DNA of 51,466 nucleotides from NCBI GenBank assembly GCA_937766455.1, contig CALLXD010000032.1, forward strand, positions 1 through 51,466, written 5' to 3'. Below the pieces are notes generated by a model that was not told the DNA's origin, did not search any database, and was given only the letters and a program-made list of their open reading frames with translations. Position 1 is the stretch's first letter, and every line of letters begins with the position of its first letter. The position numbers and the translations under genes were made by a program. This stretch comes from Vicinamibacterales bacterium (GTDB lineage Bacteria; Acidobacteriota; Vicinamibacteria; Vicinamibacterales; UBA8438). Of this stretch, positions 1 through 7,872 are shown piece after piece.

Positions 1-2
1 AC

Positions 3-461
3 CTGGCCCGGATCGTCGGCGCCGGACAGCACCGGCAGGGGATGAACACCCTGGGCATCATCGCTGCGGAAACCGCGTACAACGAGTGCGAGGACTGGCT
101 CGACCAACTGGTGGACTACGTCGACGGGACGCAGGCCTTGGTCGAATCGCTTGTCAGCTCACAGGTACCGCGCGTTCGCGTCGTGAAACCTGAGGGGACC
201 TACTTGTCGTGGCTGGACGTCAGCGACGCCATCGATCGGGTTGGGGGCGGGGACGATGACGTTGACGGAGATGCCTCCGACGCCGAGACCCCAGAAGAGC
301 GGTTTCAGCGATATCTAGTGGAACATGCCCGCATTCACATCAATCCGGGATCCAGCTACGGCGCCGGCGGGTCAGGCCATATGCGGATGAACATAGCGAC
401 CAGCCGCCAACTCGTCGAACGGGCAGTGCACAACTTGGCGGACGGGCTGGCAAGCCTGTAG
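3..461 (+). CDS. MalY/PatB-type PLP aminotransferase (cystathionine beta-lyase), 3' part
   Basis: The reading frame is open from the window edge, so the N-terminal part, including the PLP lysine, lies outside. The visible 152 residues match the C-terminal small domain of MalY/PatB class I/II aminotransferases: HRQGMNTLG near the start, then PEGTYLSWLD, and near the end HINPGSSYGAGGSGHMRMN, which corresponds to the family's PG..FG..G.GH.R.N block with the substrate-carboxylate arginine. Family members cleave cystathionine or cysteine C-S bonds. An Asp-rich insert (about residues 82-96) is unusual. The gene converges on the diguanylate cyclase. The family call is firm; the exact substrate is not readable from this part. 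Confidence 0.85.
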   Translation: MARIVGAGQHRQGMNTLGIIAAETAYNECEDWLDQLVDYVDGTQALVESLVSSQVPRVRVVKPEGTYLSWLDVSDAIDRVGGGDDDVDGDASDAETPEERFQRYLVEHARIHINPGSSYGAGGSGHMRMNIATSRQLVERAVHNLADGLASL

Positions 462-490
462 GCGTGAGCTCGCGGGCCAGCCAGTCCGCC
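437..490. terminator. Inverted repeat between convergent genes
   Basis: Arms at 437-451 and 476-490 are complementary at 14 of 15 positions (GGCGGACGGGCTGGC against GCCAGCCAGTCCGCC). The left arm overlaps the end of the aminotransferase gene and the right arm ends just before the stop of the convergent diguanylate cyclase. There is no T tract on either side. A bidirectional terminator is the natural reading, but it is inferred from position only. Confidence 0.4.
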
Positions 491-493
491 AGC

Positions 494-1360
494 CTACGAG
501 TGCTGCACGTCGGTGCCAGAAGGCGCGGAGCGCTTCGCCTTTTCAGCGTAGAGATGCCCGTCGGCCCTCGCGATCATCTCTTTCGCCGTATCACCCACCT
601 GATACTTTGCCACTCCCTGCGAGTAGGAGACGTGCACGGTCCCCCCTGCCAGCTCCAGGTCGAACGCCGCCAAGCGGGACAGCACCGTTTGCAACTGGTC
701 CGTTGGGCAATCTGGAAGTATCAGGAGGAATTCGTCGCCGCCCACCCGGATGGGCACATCGCTGGCGCGAATCGCTCGCCGCAAGCGTCGCGAAAACTCT
801 TGCAGCACCGTGTCTCCGGCTGCGTGTCCATGCTGGTCATTGATCGCTTTGAATCGGTCGAAGTCGAGCGAGACCAGCAGTAGTGGGTTGCCGGTCGTCG
901 CCGCACGCGTGACCTCTTCGTCCAGCCGGCGCTCTCCAAACCTCCGATTGTACAGACCGGTAAGCGGATCGAGAATCGACAATCCATAGAGCTGATCTGC
1001 CCGCGCACGTTGTTCGGTCGCCTTCTCCATCTGCTCGGCCAGGTGGTCGCAGAGCGCTCGGAGATGGCGCTGCTCCCACATCGAGAAAACCTGAATCACG
1101 AGCATCACCAGGAGCAGGCCCTGAACCAAGACCCGTACCGCGCCCTCGTCCATGAACTCAAGCCACGTGCGCATCGGCAAGGCGACTAGCGCCGTGACTC
1201 CAGACAACAGGAGCACCATGAACACGGCGCTCCACCGGAACCACGAGGTGCTCCTACCAAGCAGTTTGAGCTCTGGCCGACCTGCTCGTTCGCCGGATGC
1301 TCCACGCCGGACGCCTCTGAGCAAGGTGTCGTCGGTGGCGGCAGCTGGAGCGGGCTTCAT
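494..1360 (-). CDS. Membrane-anchored diguanylate cyclase (GGDEF)
   Basis: This 288-residue protein makes cyclic di-GMP from two GTP. Two hydrophobic segments near the N-terminus (WSAVFMVLLLSGVTALVALP and VLVQGLLLVMLVIQVF) form a membrane anchor with no large sensor domain, followed by a short coiled linker. The catalytic domain starts at DPLTGLYNRR and holds the intact signature RVGGDEFLLIL. The product-inhibition I-site RxxD is present as RASD, exactly five residues before GGDEF, so feedback inhibition is expected. The start was placed at the ATG at 1360 (MKPAPAAA). An upstream in-frame start at 1459 would run translation through a 7-bp tandem repeat (1366-1407), giving a low-complexity peptide, and is less likely. 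Confidence 0.85.
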   Translation of the reverse strand: MKPAPAAATDDTLLRGVRRGASGERAGRPELKLLGRSTSWFRWSAVFMVLLLSGVTALVALPMRTWLEFMDEGAVRVLVQGLLLVMLVIQVFSMWEQRHLRALCDHLAEQMEKATEQRARADQLYGLSILDPLTGLYNRRFGERRLDEEVTRAATTGNPLLLVSLDFDRFKAINDQHGHAAGDTVLQEFSRRLRRAIRASDVPIRVGGDEFLLILPDCPTDQLQTVLSRLAAFDLELAGGTVHVSYSQGVAKYQVGDTAKEMIARADGHLYAEKAKRSAPSGTDVQHS

Positions 1361-1365
1361 GGGAG

Positions 1366-1407
1366 GATTCGGGATTCTGGATTCGGGATTCTGGATCCTG
1401 GATCCTG
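1366..1407. repeat. Heptanucleotide tandem repeat, six copies
   Basis: Six head-to-tail 7-mers: GATTCGG, GATTCTG, GATTCGG, GATTCTG, GATCCTG, GATCCTG, then ATC. The array ends six bases before the chosen cyclase start codon on the minus strand. Confidence 0.85.
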
Positions 1408-1629
1408 ATCTTCGATGCGCTGCGAGTGGACGTACCCCATTCAGCAAGTAGTAGTCCACCGGGTATCAGTGCAAGAGTCGTACCTTCAGTCGAGTGCCAG
1501 GGGAGACGACGCGGAGACGACATGGAGACGGAATGGTGCCCCAAGTTCAATATTGTCAGTCTGTGTCATGACGAAAGCGTGCCGGTCGTACCGCCGATGA
1601 TATCCCGTTGGCCTGTGGGCACGCACTCG

Positions 1630-1658
1630 TTGACACCACGCACCATGTCAATAATAAT
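1630..1658 (+). promoter_or_regulatory. Sigma-70 type promoter of the tetR-led operon
   Basis: A perfect -35 TTGACA (1630-1635), a 17-bp spacer and the -10 AATAAT (1653-1658, five of six matches to TATAAT). The predicted transcription start falls inside the adjoining palindrome, about 20 bases before the tetR ATG. This is the best core promoter I can see in the window. Confidence 0.65.
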
Positions 1659-1679
1659 AAACCGACGGTTGGTTTATTA
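1655..1679. promoter_or_regulatory. Operator-like palindrome in front of tetR
   Basis: Perfect 9-bp arms TAATAAACC (1655-1663) and GGTTTATTA (1671-1679) are separated by 7 bp. The site overlaps the -10 box and the predicted transcription start, so a bound dimer would block transcription. Size, symmetry and position fit autoregulation by the TetR protein encoded 6 bp downstream. Binding is inferred. Confidence 0.6.
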
Positions 1680-1684
1680 ACTAA

Positions 1685-2443
1685 ATGGCGAGAACTGTAG
1701 ACGATGTGGCGCACGCCCGGCGGCGGCATTGCTTCCTTGAGGCGGCTGGACGAGTCATCGAGCGCAAGGGCTACGAGCAGATGACGGTCCAGGATGTCCT
1801 GGACGATGTGGGGCAGTCCAAAGGCGCCTTCTATCATTACTTCGATTCCAAACGGGCCCTGGTCGAGACTCTGGTCGACGACCAGGGGAAGGTCATGTTC
1901 GCGCATCTGGAGCGGCGACTGGAAGCACCGAGACTCTCGGCGGTCGACAAATTGGTCTGTTTGTTTCGAGAATCGAGTCGACTCAAACTGGAGCGAAACG
2001 GGCTCTGGCGCGCGCTGTTACCGATGTGGTTGCCTGAAGGTAACGCGGCGGTGCGTGAAAGGGCAGCCCTGCACGTGCGGGAGCGGTTGGCGCCATTGCT
2101 GGGCCAGATCATCACGGAGGGAGTGGTCGCTGGGCTGTTCGCGACAGCGTACCCTCAGCAGGTCGGCCGGATGGTCGTTGCCATAATTGAGGATTTCAGG
2201 CACATCGTCTTGGAAGTGTTGACGACGCCTGTCGTGGGGGCTCGCGATCGCGTCGATGTCGAGCAGGCGGTTGCGGCATTACATGAGACGCTGGAGCGTG
2301 TATTGGGCGCTGGGCCCGGGACCTTGCTCTTGTTTGAGGCGGCCGACGTGATGGCGTGGGTCGGCGAGTCTGAGGTGGGCCCCACGGCCTCACCGAGTCC
2401 GCCGGCGATGACGCCCTTGTCCGGATTCGCGGGACAGGGTTGA
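1685..2443 (+). CDS. TetR/AcrR family transcriptional regulator
   Basis: 252 residues. The N-terminal helix-turn-helix (about residues 12-60) has the typical TetR layout: an ARR..FLEAAGRVIERKGYE lead-in, the MTVQDVLDDVGQSKGAFYHYF recognition region and FDSKRALVETL after it. The C-terminal ligand domain is not diagnostic and ends in a disordered Pro/Ser tail. The gene leads an operon with a LolA-like protein and an ABC exporter and has a palindromic operator over its own promoter, so it most likely represses the whole unit and is released by a hydrophobic ligand or substrate of the exporter (inference). There is no obvious Shine-Dalgarno sequence before the ATG. Confidence 0.85.
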   Translation: MARTVDDVAHARRRHCFLEAAGRVIERKGYEQMTVQDVLDDVGQSKGAFYHYFDSKRALVETLVDDQGKVMFAHLERRLEAPRLSAVDKLVCLFRESSRLKLERNGLWRALLPMWLPEGNAAVRERAALHVRERLAPLLGQIITEGVVAGLFATAYPQQVGRMVVAIIEDFRHIVLEVLTTPVVGARDRVDVEQAVAALHETLERVLGAGPGTLLLFEAADVMAWVGESEVGPTASPSPPAMTPLSGFAGQG

Positions 2444-2465
2444 CGCGCAGCAGGGAGGAGACGCA

Positions 2466-3242
2466 ATGGTACGTTTCGATACGGCTCATGGGCACCGACT
2501 GATCGCGCTGTGTACGCTCGGGTGCCTGGCGGTCTGGACCACCGCGTCGGCCCAACCTGACCCGCGTGAGATCGTCGAGCGGATTGACCGCTTGATGCGC
2601 GGTGACTCGAGTCGCGGAGTCGCGACGATGCAGGTGGTGACCGAGCATTGGGAGCGCCAGATGACCATGGAGATGTGGTCGCTCGGGACCGACTATTCGC
2701 TGGTCAGGCTACGAGCCCCGGCCAAGGACGCCGGCACGGCGACCCTGATGGCGGAGGACGACATCTGGAACTACCTGCCCAAGGTGGATCGCAGCATCAA
2801 GATCCCGTCATCGATGATGGGCGGGGCCTGGATGGGCTCGCACTTCACCAACGATGATCTCGTGCAAGAGAGCCAATTGATCGACCTCTACGAGGTGGAG
2901 GTGGCGTTCGATGGTGAGCGCGACGGCGAGTCGGTGTGGGAGCTTCGATTGACCCCGAAGCCGGAAGCGGCGGTGGTGTGGGGCCATATCGAGTTTCTCG
3001 TGGGGCAGGACGACGACCTGCCGCGATGGGCCAGGTACTACGACGAGGATGGCGAGCTGGCCCGCACCATGGAATACAGCGAGGTCTCCGAGTTCGGCGG
3101 CCGATTGGTGCCGGCGGTCATGAATATGCAGCCGGCGGACAAACCGGGTGAGCGCACGACGATCCGCTACGAGGAACTCGAGTTCGACATAGACGTCGAG
3201 CAGTCGTTCTTTTCCCTCCGCACGTTGCAGAGCGGCAGATAG
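2466..3242 (+). CDS. LolA-like periplasmic lipoprotein/lipid carrier
   Basis: 258 residues with a Sec signal peptide (about 1-30, cleavage near SAQ/PDP). The mature part matches the outer membrane lipoprotein-sorting family (COG2834, LolA-like). Visible features are the opening helix REIVERIDRLMRG, the family block around AEDDIWNYLPKVDRSIKIP and the segment MMGGAWMGSHFTNDDLV. Proteins of this class carry a hydrophobic molecule across the periplasm from an ABC or RND exporter to the outer membrane. GGAGG lies 8 bp before the ATG. It sits 22 bp after tetR and 9 bp before the first permease. Its cargo (lipoprotein, lipid or hydrocarbon) cannot be read from sequence. Confidence 0.8.
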   Translation: MVRFDTAHGHRLIALCTLGCLAVWTTASAQPDPREIVERIDRLMRGDSSRGVATMQVVTEHWERQMTMEMWSLGTDYSLVRLRAPAKDAGTATLMAEDDIWNYLPKVDRSIKIPSSMMGGAWMGSHFTNDDLVQESQLIDLYEVEVAFDGERDGESVWELRLTPKPEAAVVWGHIEFLVGQDDDLPRWARYYDEDGELARTMEYSEVSEFGGRLVPAVMNMQPADKPGERTTIRYEELEFDIDVEQSFFSLRTLQSGR

Positions 3243-3251
3243 GCGCTGGCA

Positions 3252-4519
3252 ATGAGCGGCACGCCCTGGTCACGCATCGGTTGGCGCAATCTCGGGCGCA
3301 ACCGTAAACGCACGGTGCTCACGGCGCTCGGACTCGCCGTCGGGTTCTTCGCGGTCGTGTTCATCGTGGGCTGGTCCCAGGGGCTCATGGTTGAGATGGT
3401 CGAGAGCGCCACCTCCCTGGTCAATGGCCAGATCGAGATTCACGACGCCGACTACCGGCCAGACCGGAGCATCTACGACACCATCGGGGGGCGCAACGGC
3501 ACTGATGTCGATGCGTTGCTGCGCGCCATCGACGCGGACCCCACAGTGACCGCGGCGGCCCCGCGGGTGTACACCGGCGGGCTTATCAGTTCCGGGCAAG
3601 CGACGTCGGCCGGCATGTTCATGGGTATCGACCCAGTCCGCGAGATGCGCTTGAGCCGCTTTCTCGATCCGTTGGTGGAGGGGCGCTTGCCGGTGTCCGG
3701 CCGCAACGAGTTGCTCGTCGGCGAGGAGATGGCGCGACAGCTCTCCACCGGGCTCGGCGAGGAACTGGTGGTCGTGGCGTCCGGGGCGGATGGGTCGATG
3801 GCGAACGATCTCTTTACATTGGTCGGTGTGTTCCGCACCGGATTGGTGGAGCTCGACGCCACGTTCGCGGTCATGGACATAGGCGACCTCCAGACACTGG
3901 TGGTACTCCCGCCAGAGCGGATTCATGAAATCGCGGTGGCGACGATCGACCCCTGGATTGCCGATGCGACAGCGGAGCGTCTTGGCAGCGGCCTGCCACC
4001 CGCTGACCGCCCGATCGAGGTCGTCCCGTGGACCACGCTCAACCCGGCGATGAGTCGAGTACGTCGCCCTCGGGTGACGCGGTGTACTTCGTCATCATCA
4101 TCATCGTCTTCGCCATCGCCATCTTCGGCGTCGCGAACACGATGGTGATGGCGACCTACGAGCGCCGCCGGGAGTTCGCCGTCATGCTGGCGCTCGGGGC
4201 CACGCCACGCTCGGTGCGCGCCATCGTGCTGCATGAGGCGGTGGCGCTCGGTGTGCTGCAGCCTCGTCCTCGGGGCCGCGATCACCTTTCCGCTGATGGT
4301 GTGGTTCCACACCGCGCCGCCCGATATGAGGCTGGGCGATCGGCGACCTCACGCTCATGGGCGCGCTGCTGTCGCCGAGCCTGCGCGTCGAGTACGACGT
4401 ACGTTGATCTGGATACAGCGCGTGCGGTCGCGCTGTTCGCGACCGCGCTCCTGGCGTCCCTCCTCCCCGCGTGGCGGGCGGCCCGCGTGCCGCCCGCCGA
4501 CACACTCTCGGGGCTCTAG
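3252..4519 (+). CDS. FtsX/LolC-E-type ABC transporter permease 1 (frameshifted)
   Basis: The first 260 or so residues read cleanly: a cytoplasmic start, TM1 (TVLTALGLAVGFFAVVFIVG) and a large periplasmic MacB-PCD-like domain. The C-terminal FtsX domain is then spread over three frames: VYFVIIIIVFAIAIFGVANT and RRREFAVMLALGATP in one, LVLGAAITFPLMVW in the next, GDLTLMGALLSPSL in the third, then ATALLASLLPAWRAARVPPA back in the earlier frame. Five one-base insertions (near 4056, 4073, 4260, 4341 and 4398) would restore a protein of about 420 residues. It pairs with the second permease to form the membrane part of a LolCDE/MacB-like exporter. Whether the gene is damaged in the cell or only in the assembly cannot be told here. 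Confidence 0.75.
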
Positions 4520-4564
4520 TCGTGTGTCCCGCACATGCCTTGACACTTCCCGGCCGGGGCATCC

Positions 4565-4603
4565 CGCCTGACGCGGACGGCTACGTCAGGCGCTCCAGTT
4601 TTT
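4565..4603 (+). terminator. Intrinsic terminator-like hairpin inside the operon
   Basis: Perfect 9-bp stem CGCCTGACG (4565-4573) / CGTCAGGCG (4584-4592) with a 10-base loop, followed six bases later by TTTTT (4599-4603). A second near-palindrome, CCCTTT-CCCCCGGGG-AGAGGG (4604-4624), follows at once. Together they look like a mobile or dispersed intergenic element that could attenuate transcription into permease 2. Confidence 0.55.
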
Positions 4604-4640
4604 CCCTTTCCCCCGGGGAGAGGGCCGAGACACACATTCG

Positions 4641-5942
4641 ATGACGGCACCACCTGCGCGTCCGCGCTCGCTGCACACCCGCACAATCCTCGTGCTGGCC
4701 ATGCGGAACCTGAGCCGTCAGGCGAGACGGACCATGCTGACCGCCGCGGTCATGGTGCTGGGGGGAGCGCTGCTCATCTTCTCCTTCGCTATAGGGGACG
4801 GCTCCCACGAGAATTGGATCGACTCGGGCATTCGCACCTCGTCGGGGCATGTCACGGTCGAGCAGCCTCAGTTTCGCGTTAGTCGCAAGCTTGAGGACCG
4901 TCTGACCTCCGCGCAGCGGGGCGAGGCCGAGCGGGCGTTGGCCATGCCGGATATCGCGCCGCTCGTTGTGGCGGTGTCGTCTCGGCTGCGCATCGGGGGA
5001 CTGGCCAGTTCGGCCGCGGGCGCTCGCCCGGCGCAGATCCTGGCTGTGGACCCGGTCGCCGAAGCACGCTTTAGCACGCTCGATGACCAGGTGGTGGAGG
5101 GCCGGTATCTCGAACCCGATGACCGGCTCGCGGCGTTTATCGGCGTCGGTCTCGCGTCCAGTCTCGAACTGCGTATCGGCTCCCGACTCGTCGTGCAGGC
5201 GCAAGACACCGAGAACGAGATAGCCGCGCAGCTGCTTCGCGTTGTCGGGATCTTTCGAAACGGTGTGCCTGAAGTGGACCAGACCGTGGTCCATATTCCC
5301 CTGCAGGTCGCGGGCGAGTGGTTGGGGTCAGACGAGGACGTGACCAACGTCGGCGTCGTGTTACAGGGGAGTGAGGCCGTTGGTCCCGTCACCAGACACC
5401 TGGAAACCACACTGGCCGAGCCGATCACCCGCGGCGAGGTGCGCGTGATGGGGTGGCGAGAGGCGAATCCCGCCCTCGCCGCCGCCATTGCAATCGACGA
5501 CTTTGGCAATTATCTGGTGTTTGGCATCCTGTTCCTGATCATCGCGTTTGGCATCGTCAACGCCGTGCTGATGTCGGTGTTGCACCGCCACCGCGAGTTC
5601 GGGGTGCTGCAGGCGCTGGGCCTCACACCCGGACAGACCGGCGCGATCGTGCTCGTCGAAGGACTCACGCTGACCGCTGTCAGCGGCTTCGTCGGTGTCA
5701 GCCTGGGGTTGGTGGCGACCTGGTATTTCCTGGGTGACGGTCTCGACATGTCCGCCTTGGTGGGGGAGGACATGACGTTCTCGGGTGTCGTCATTGATCC
5801 CGTGATCGTGCCGCTCTTTCGCGCCGTACGTATTGCGCAGGTCGTGACGTTCATTGTCGCGATTGGCGCTGTCGCATCAATCTACCCGGCGCTTCGGGCG
5901 GCGCGGATCGACATCGCCGAGGCGATGAAGTTCGAGCGTTAG
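4641..5942 (+). CDS. FtsX/LolC-E-type ABC transporter permease 2
   Basis: 433 residues, intact. TM1 is MLTAAVMVLGGALLIFSFAI after an amphipathic MRNLSRQARR start. A periplasmic domain of about 220 residues follows, then three C-terminal TM segments of the FtsX domain: YLVFGILFLIIAFGIVNAVL with the typical HRHREFGVLQALGLTPGQ cytoplasmic loop, LTLTAVSGFVGVSLGLVATW, and VTFIVAIGAVASIYPALRAA. The topology is that of LolC/LolE/MacB mechanotransmission permeases, which push a substrate from the outer leaflet onto a periplasmic carrier. It belongs with permease 1 and the ATPase at 5972. Confidence 0.85.
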   Translation: MTAPPARPRSLHTRTILVLAMRNLSRQARRTMLTAAVMVLGGALLIFSFAIGDGSHENWIDSGIRTSSGHVTVEQPQFRVSRKLEDRLTSAQRGEAERALAMPDIAPLVVAVSSRLRIGGLASSAAGARPAQILAVDPVAEARFSTLDDQVVEGRYLEPDDRLAAFIGVGLASSLELRIGSRLVVQAQDTENEIAAQLLRVVGIFRNGVPEVDQTVVHIPLQVAGEWLGSDEDVTNVGVVLQGSEAVGPVTRHLETTLAEPITRGEVRVMGWREANPALAAAIAIDDFGNYLVFGILFLIIAFGIVNAVLMSVLHRHREFGVLQALGLTPGQTGAIVLVEGLTLTAVSGFVGVSLGLVATWYFLGDGLDMSALVGEDMTFSGVVIDPVIVPLFRAVRIAQVVTFIVAIGAVASIYPALRAARIDIAEAMKFER

Positions 5943-5971
5943 AGCGTCATGATCAGGCAGGACGTCAGCAC

Positions 5972-6673
5972 ATGACCGAGTCCAACATACCCGCTGTCCG
6001 CACCGAGGGCGTCTGGAAGATCTTCCAGCAGGAGGCCGAGGAGGTGCAGGCCGTTCGAGACGTCAGCGTGACGATCGAGCGCGGAGAATTTACCGCTCTG
6101 GCCGGCCCGTCCGGCTCAGGGAAGACGACGCTGCTCAATCTCATCGGTGGACTGACACCGCCGACGCGTGGACGGGTCTGGGTGGCGGGGCAAGAGGTGA
6201 GCGAGATGTCGAACCAGGCGCTGGCTCAATTGCGCCTGGAGCAGGTTGGCTTCATCTTTCAAGCCTACAACCTGTTGCCGGTGCTGACCGCGATGGAGAA
6301 CGCCGAGTTCCCGATGTTGCTGCAGGGGCTTGCGGCCGAGGAACGTGCCACGCGCGTCCGCGAACTGTTCGCGCGAACCGGCATGGCCGGACTCGAAGAC
6401 CGCCGCCCGGGCAAACTCTCCGGCGGCCAGCAGCAGCGCGTGGCGGTGGTCCGCGCGGTTGCGAGTCGGCCGGCGCTGGTGTTGGCTGATGAGCCCACCG
6501 CCAATCTTGACTCGGCCTCGAGCGAGGCGTTGCTCGATGTGATGGCCGAGCTCAACCGTGACCTCGGCGTGACGTTCGTCTTTGCCACCCACGATGCGCG
6601 GGTCATGGGGCGGGCCCGCAGATTGGTGCAGATGGTCGACGGCCGCATCGACTCGGACGAGACTCGCGCGTGA
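5972..6673 (+). CDS. LolD/MacB-type ABC transporter ATP-binding protein
   Basis: 233 residues, the usual size for LolD-like ATPases. All catalytic motifs are intact: Walker A GPSGSGKTTL, Q-loop FIFQAYNLLP, signature LSGGQQQRVA, Walker B LVLADEPTANLD and switch histidine FATHD. It energises the two FtsX-type permeases upstream. The stop codon overlaps the GTG start of the beta-barrel gene, so the two are translationally linked. Confidence 0.9.
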   Translation: MTESNIPAVRTEGVWKIFQQEAEEVQAVRDVSVTIERGEFTALAGPSGSGKTTLLNLIGGLTPPTRGRVWVAGQEVSEMSNQALAQLRLEQVGFIFQAYNLLPVLTAMENAEFPMLLQGLAAEERATRVRELFARTGMAGLEDRRPGKLSGGQQQRVAVVRAVASRPALVLADEPTANLDSASSEALLDVMAELNRDLGVTFVFATHDARVMGRARRLVQMVDGRIDSDETRA

Positions 6674-7860
6674 CCAGCCGGGTCCTGAGGTGGGGACTGG
6701 TCGGTGGCTGTCTCATCACGCTGGTCGCCGCCCCGGCATCGGCGCAGCCAGGCTGGTTGACGGGCTATCTCCAGACCGTGCCGCTGTTCAGCGGCTCGAC
6801 CCCGCTCACCGAGAGCAGTGCCACTGAATTCAGTCGGTTTCGCCTGTCCACCAGGCCGGTGCTCGGACCGCTGGACTTCGAGGTGGCGTACGAGCACGCG
6901 TTGACCCTGCGGCAGCGCGACGGAAGCGCCGGGTTCAGCCTCGGCGCGGTGCCCAGTGGCGGAGAGTGGCTCGATCTGGACTGGACCGTGGCCGAGGAGG
7001 AGCACGTCCGGTGGCGTCACCGATTCGACCGACTCAACGTTGGGTGGAGCCCAACGGCGACGCTGCAGGTCAGCGCCGGCCGGCAAGCAGTGTCCTGGGG
7101 CACCACGCTCTATCTCACCCCAGCGGATCCATTTCTCCCGTTCAGTCCGGCCGACCCGTTCCGCCAGTTTCGTGGTGGGGTGGACGCGGCGCGCGTGCGT
7201 TTGTATCCAACGCCGCTGAGCCAGGTCGACCTCGTGCTCCGACCCAGTCACACCGTGACCGGCGACGAGGTCACCGCGCTGGGACGCGGTTTGGCCACAT
7301 GGCACAATTGGGAGCTGTCCGGTTGGGGAGGCTCGCTGTATGGCGATGCCACCGCCGCGTTTGGTGCCGCCGGTGGCCTCGGCTCCTGGGCAGTACGGAG
7401 CGAGGGCACACTGCGGCAAATCGATGGCGCCGTGGTGTTCCGGGGTGCCGTTGGGTTCGATCGTCTCCTGCAGATGGGCGGGCGGGACCTCTCCGTCGGG
7501 TTTGAATATCAACGCGACAACCTCGCCGCAGCCAACCCGGGCGAGTATCTTCGGGTCGTGCTGTCGGAGCCGTTTCGTCGCGGCGAGTTTCAAGTGCTCG
7601 GTCGAGACGAAACGGTGGTGTTTGCGGCCTATCAGTTGCACCCGCTCGTCGGGCTCAGCGGCTTGTGGTTGTGGAATCTGAACGACCGGAGTGCGCTGCT
7701 TGCGCCGAGCCTGTCCTATTCGGCCGGCGACGAGGTGTCCGTGAGTGGGGGCGTGTATGTCGGAGTCGGCGCCATTACGGTGACGCCCGAACGGCCCCTG
7801 GCGTCCGAATACGGCCTCTCCGGCACCACCGGGTTCGCGTCGATTAGCTGGTTTTTCTAG
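6670..7860 (+). CDS. Predicted outer-membrane beta-barrel protein of the exporter operon
   Basis: 396 residues, GTG start inside the ATPase stop (GTGA overlap). A Sec signal peptide ends near ASAQ/PGW. The rest alternates short amphipathic strands with turns and ends in SISWFF, a C-terminal aromatic residue typical of Bam-inserted barrels. It resembles in style the large porin-like barrels that sit in LolA-plus-permease operons, but I cannot name a family. As the last gene of the unit it is the obvious outer-membrane partner of the LolA-like carrier and the ABC exporter (inference from context). Confidence 0.65.
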   Translation: MTSRVLRWGLVGGCLITLVAAPASAQPGWLTGYLQTVPLFSGSTPLTESSATEFSRFRLSTRPVLGPLDFEVAYEHALTLRQRDGSAGFSLGAVPSGGEWLDLDWTVAEEEHVRWRHRFDRLNVGWSPTATLQVSAGRQAVSWGTTLYLTPADPFLPFSPADPFRQFRGGVDAARVRLYPTPLSQVDLVLRPSHTVTGDEVTALGRGLATWHNWELSGWGGSLYGDATAAFGAAGGLGSWAVRSEGTLRQIDGAVVFRGAVGFDRLLQMGGRDLSVGFEYQRDNLAAANPGEYLRVVLSEPFRRGEFQVLGRDETVVFAAYQLHPLVGLSGLWLWNLNDRSALLAPSLSYSAGDEVSVSGGVYVGVGAITVTPERPLASEYGLSGTTGFASISWFF

Positions 7861-7872
7861 TCTAGGGCAGTC

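Larger units (their letters stand above)
1361..1684. other. Divergent intergenic region with heptamer repeat and tetR control sites
   Basis: This stretch separates the divergently transcribed cyclase and TetR genes. The cyclase side carries six copies of a 7-bp unit (1366-1407). The TetR side carries a good sigma-70 promoter and a perfect inverted repeat (1630-1679). Between about 1411 and 1629 I see no convincing gene; the small reading frames there lack family character. Confidence 0.6.
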
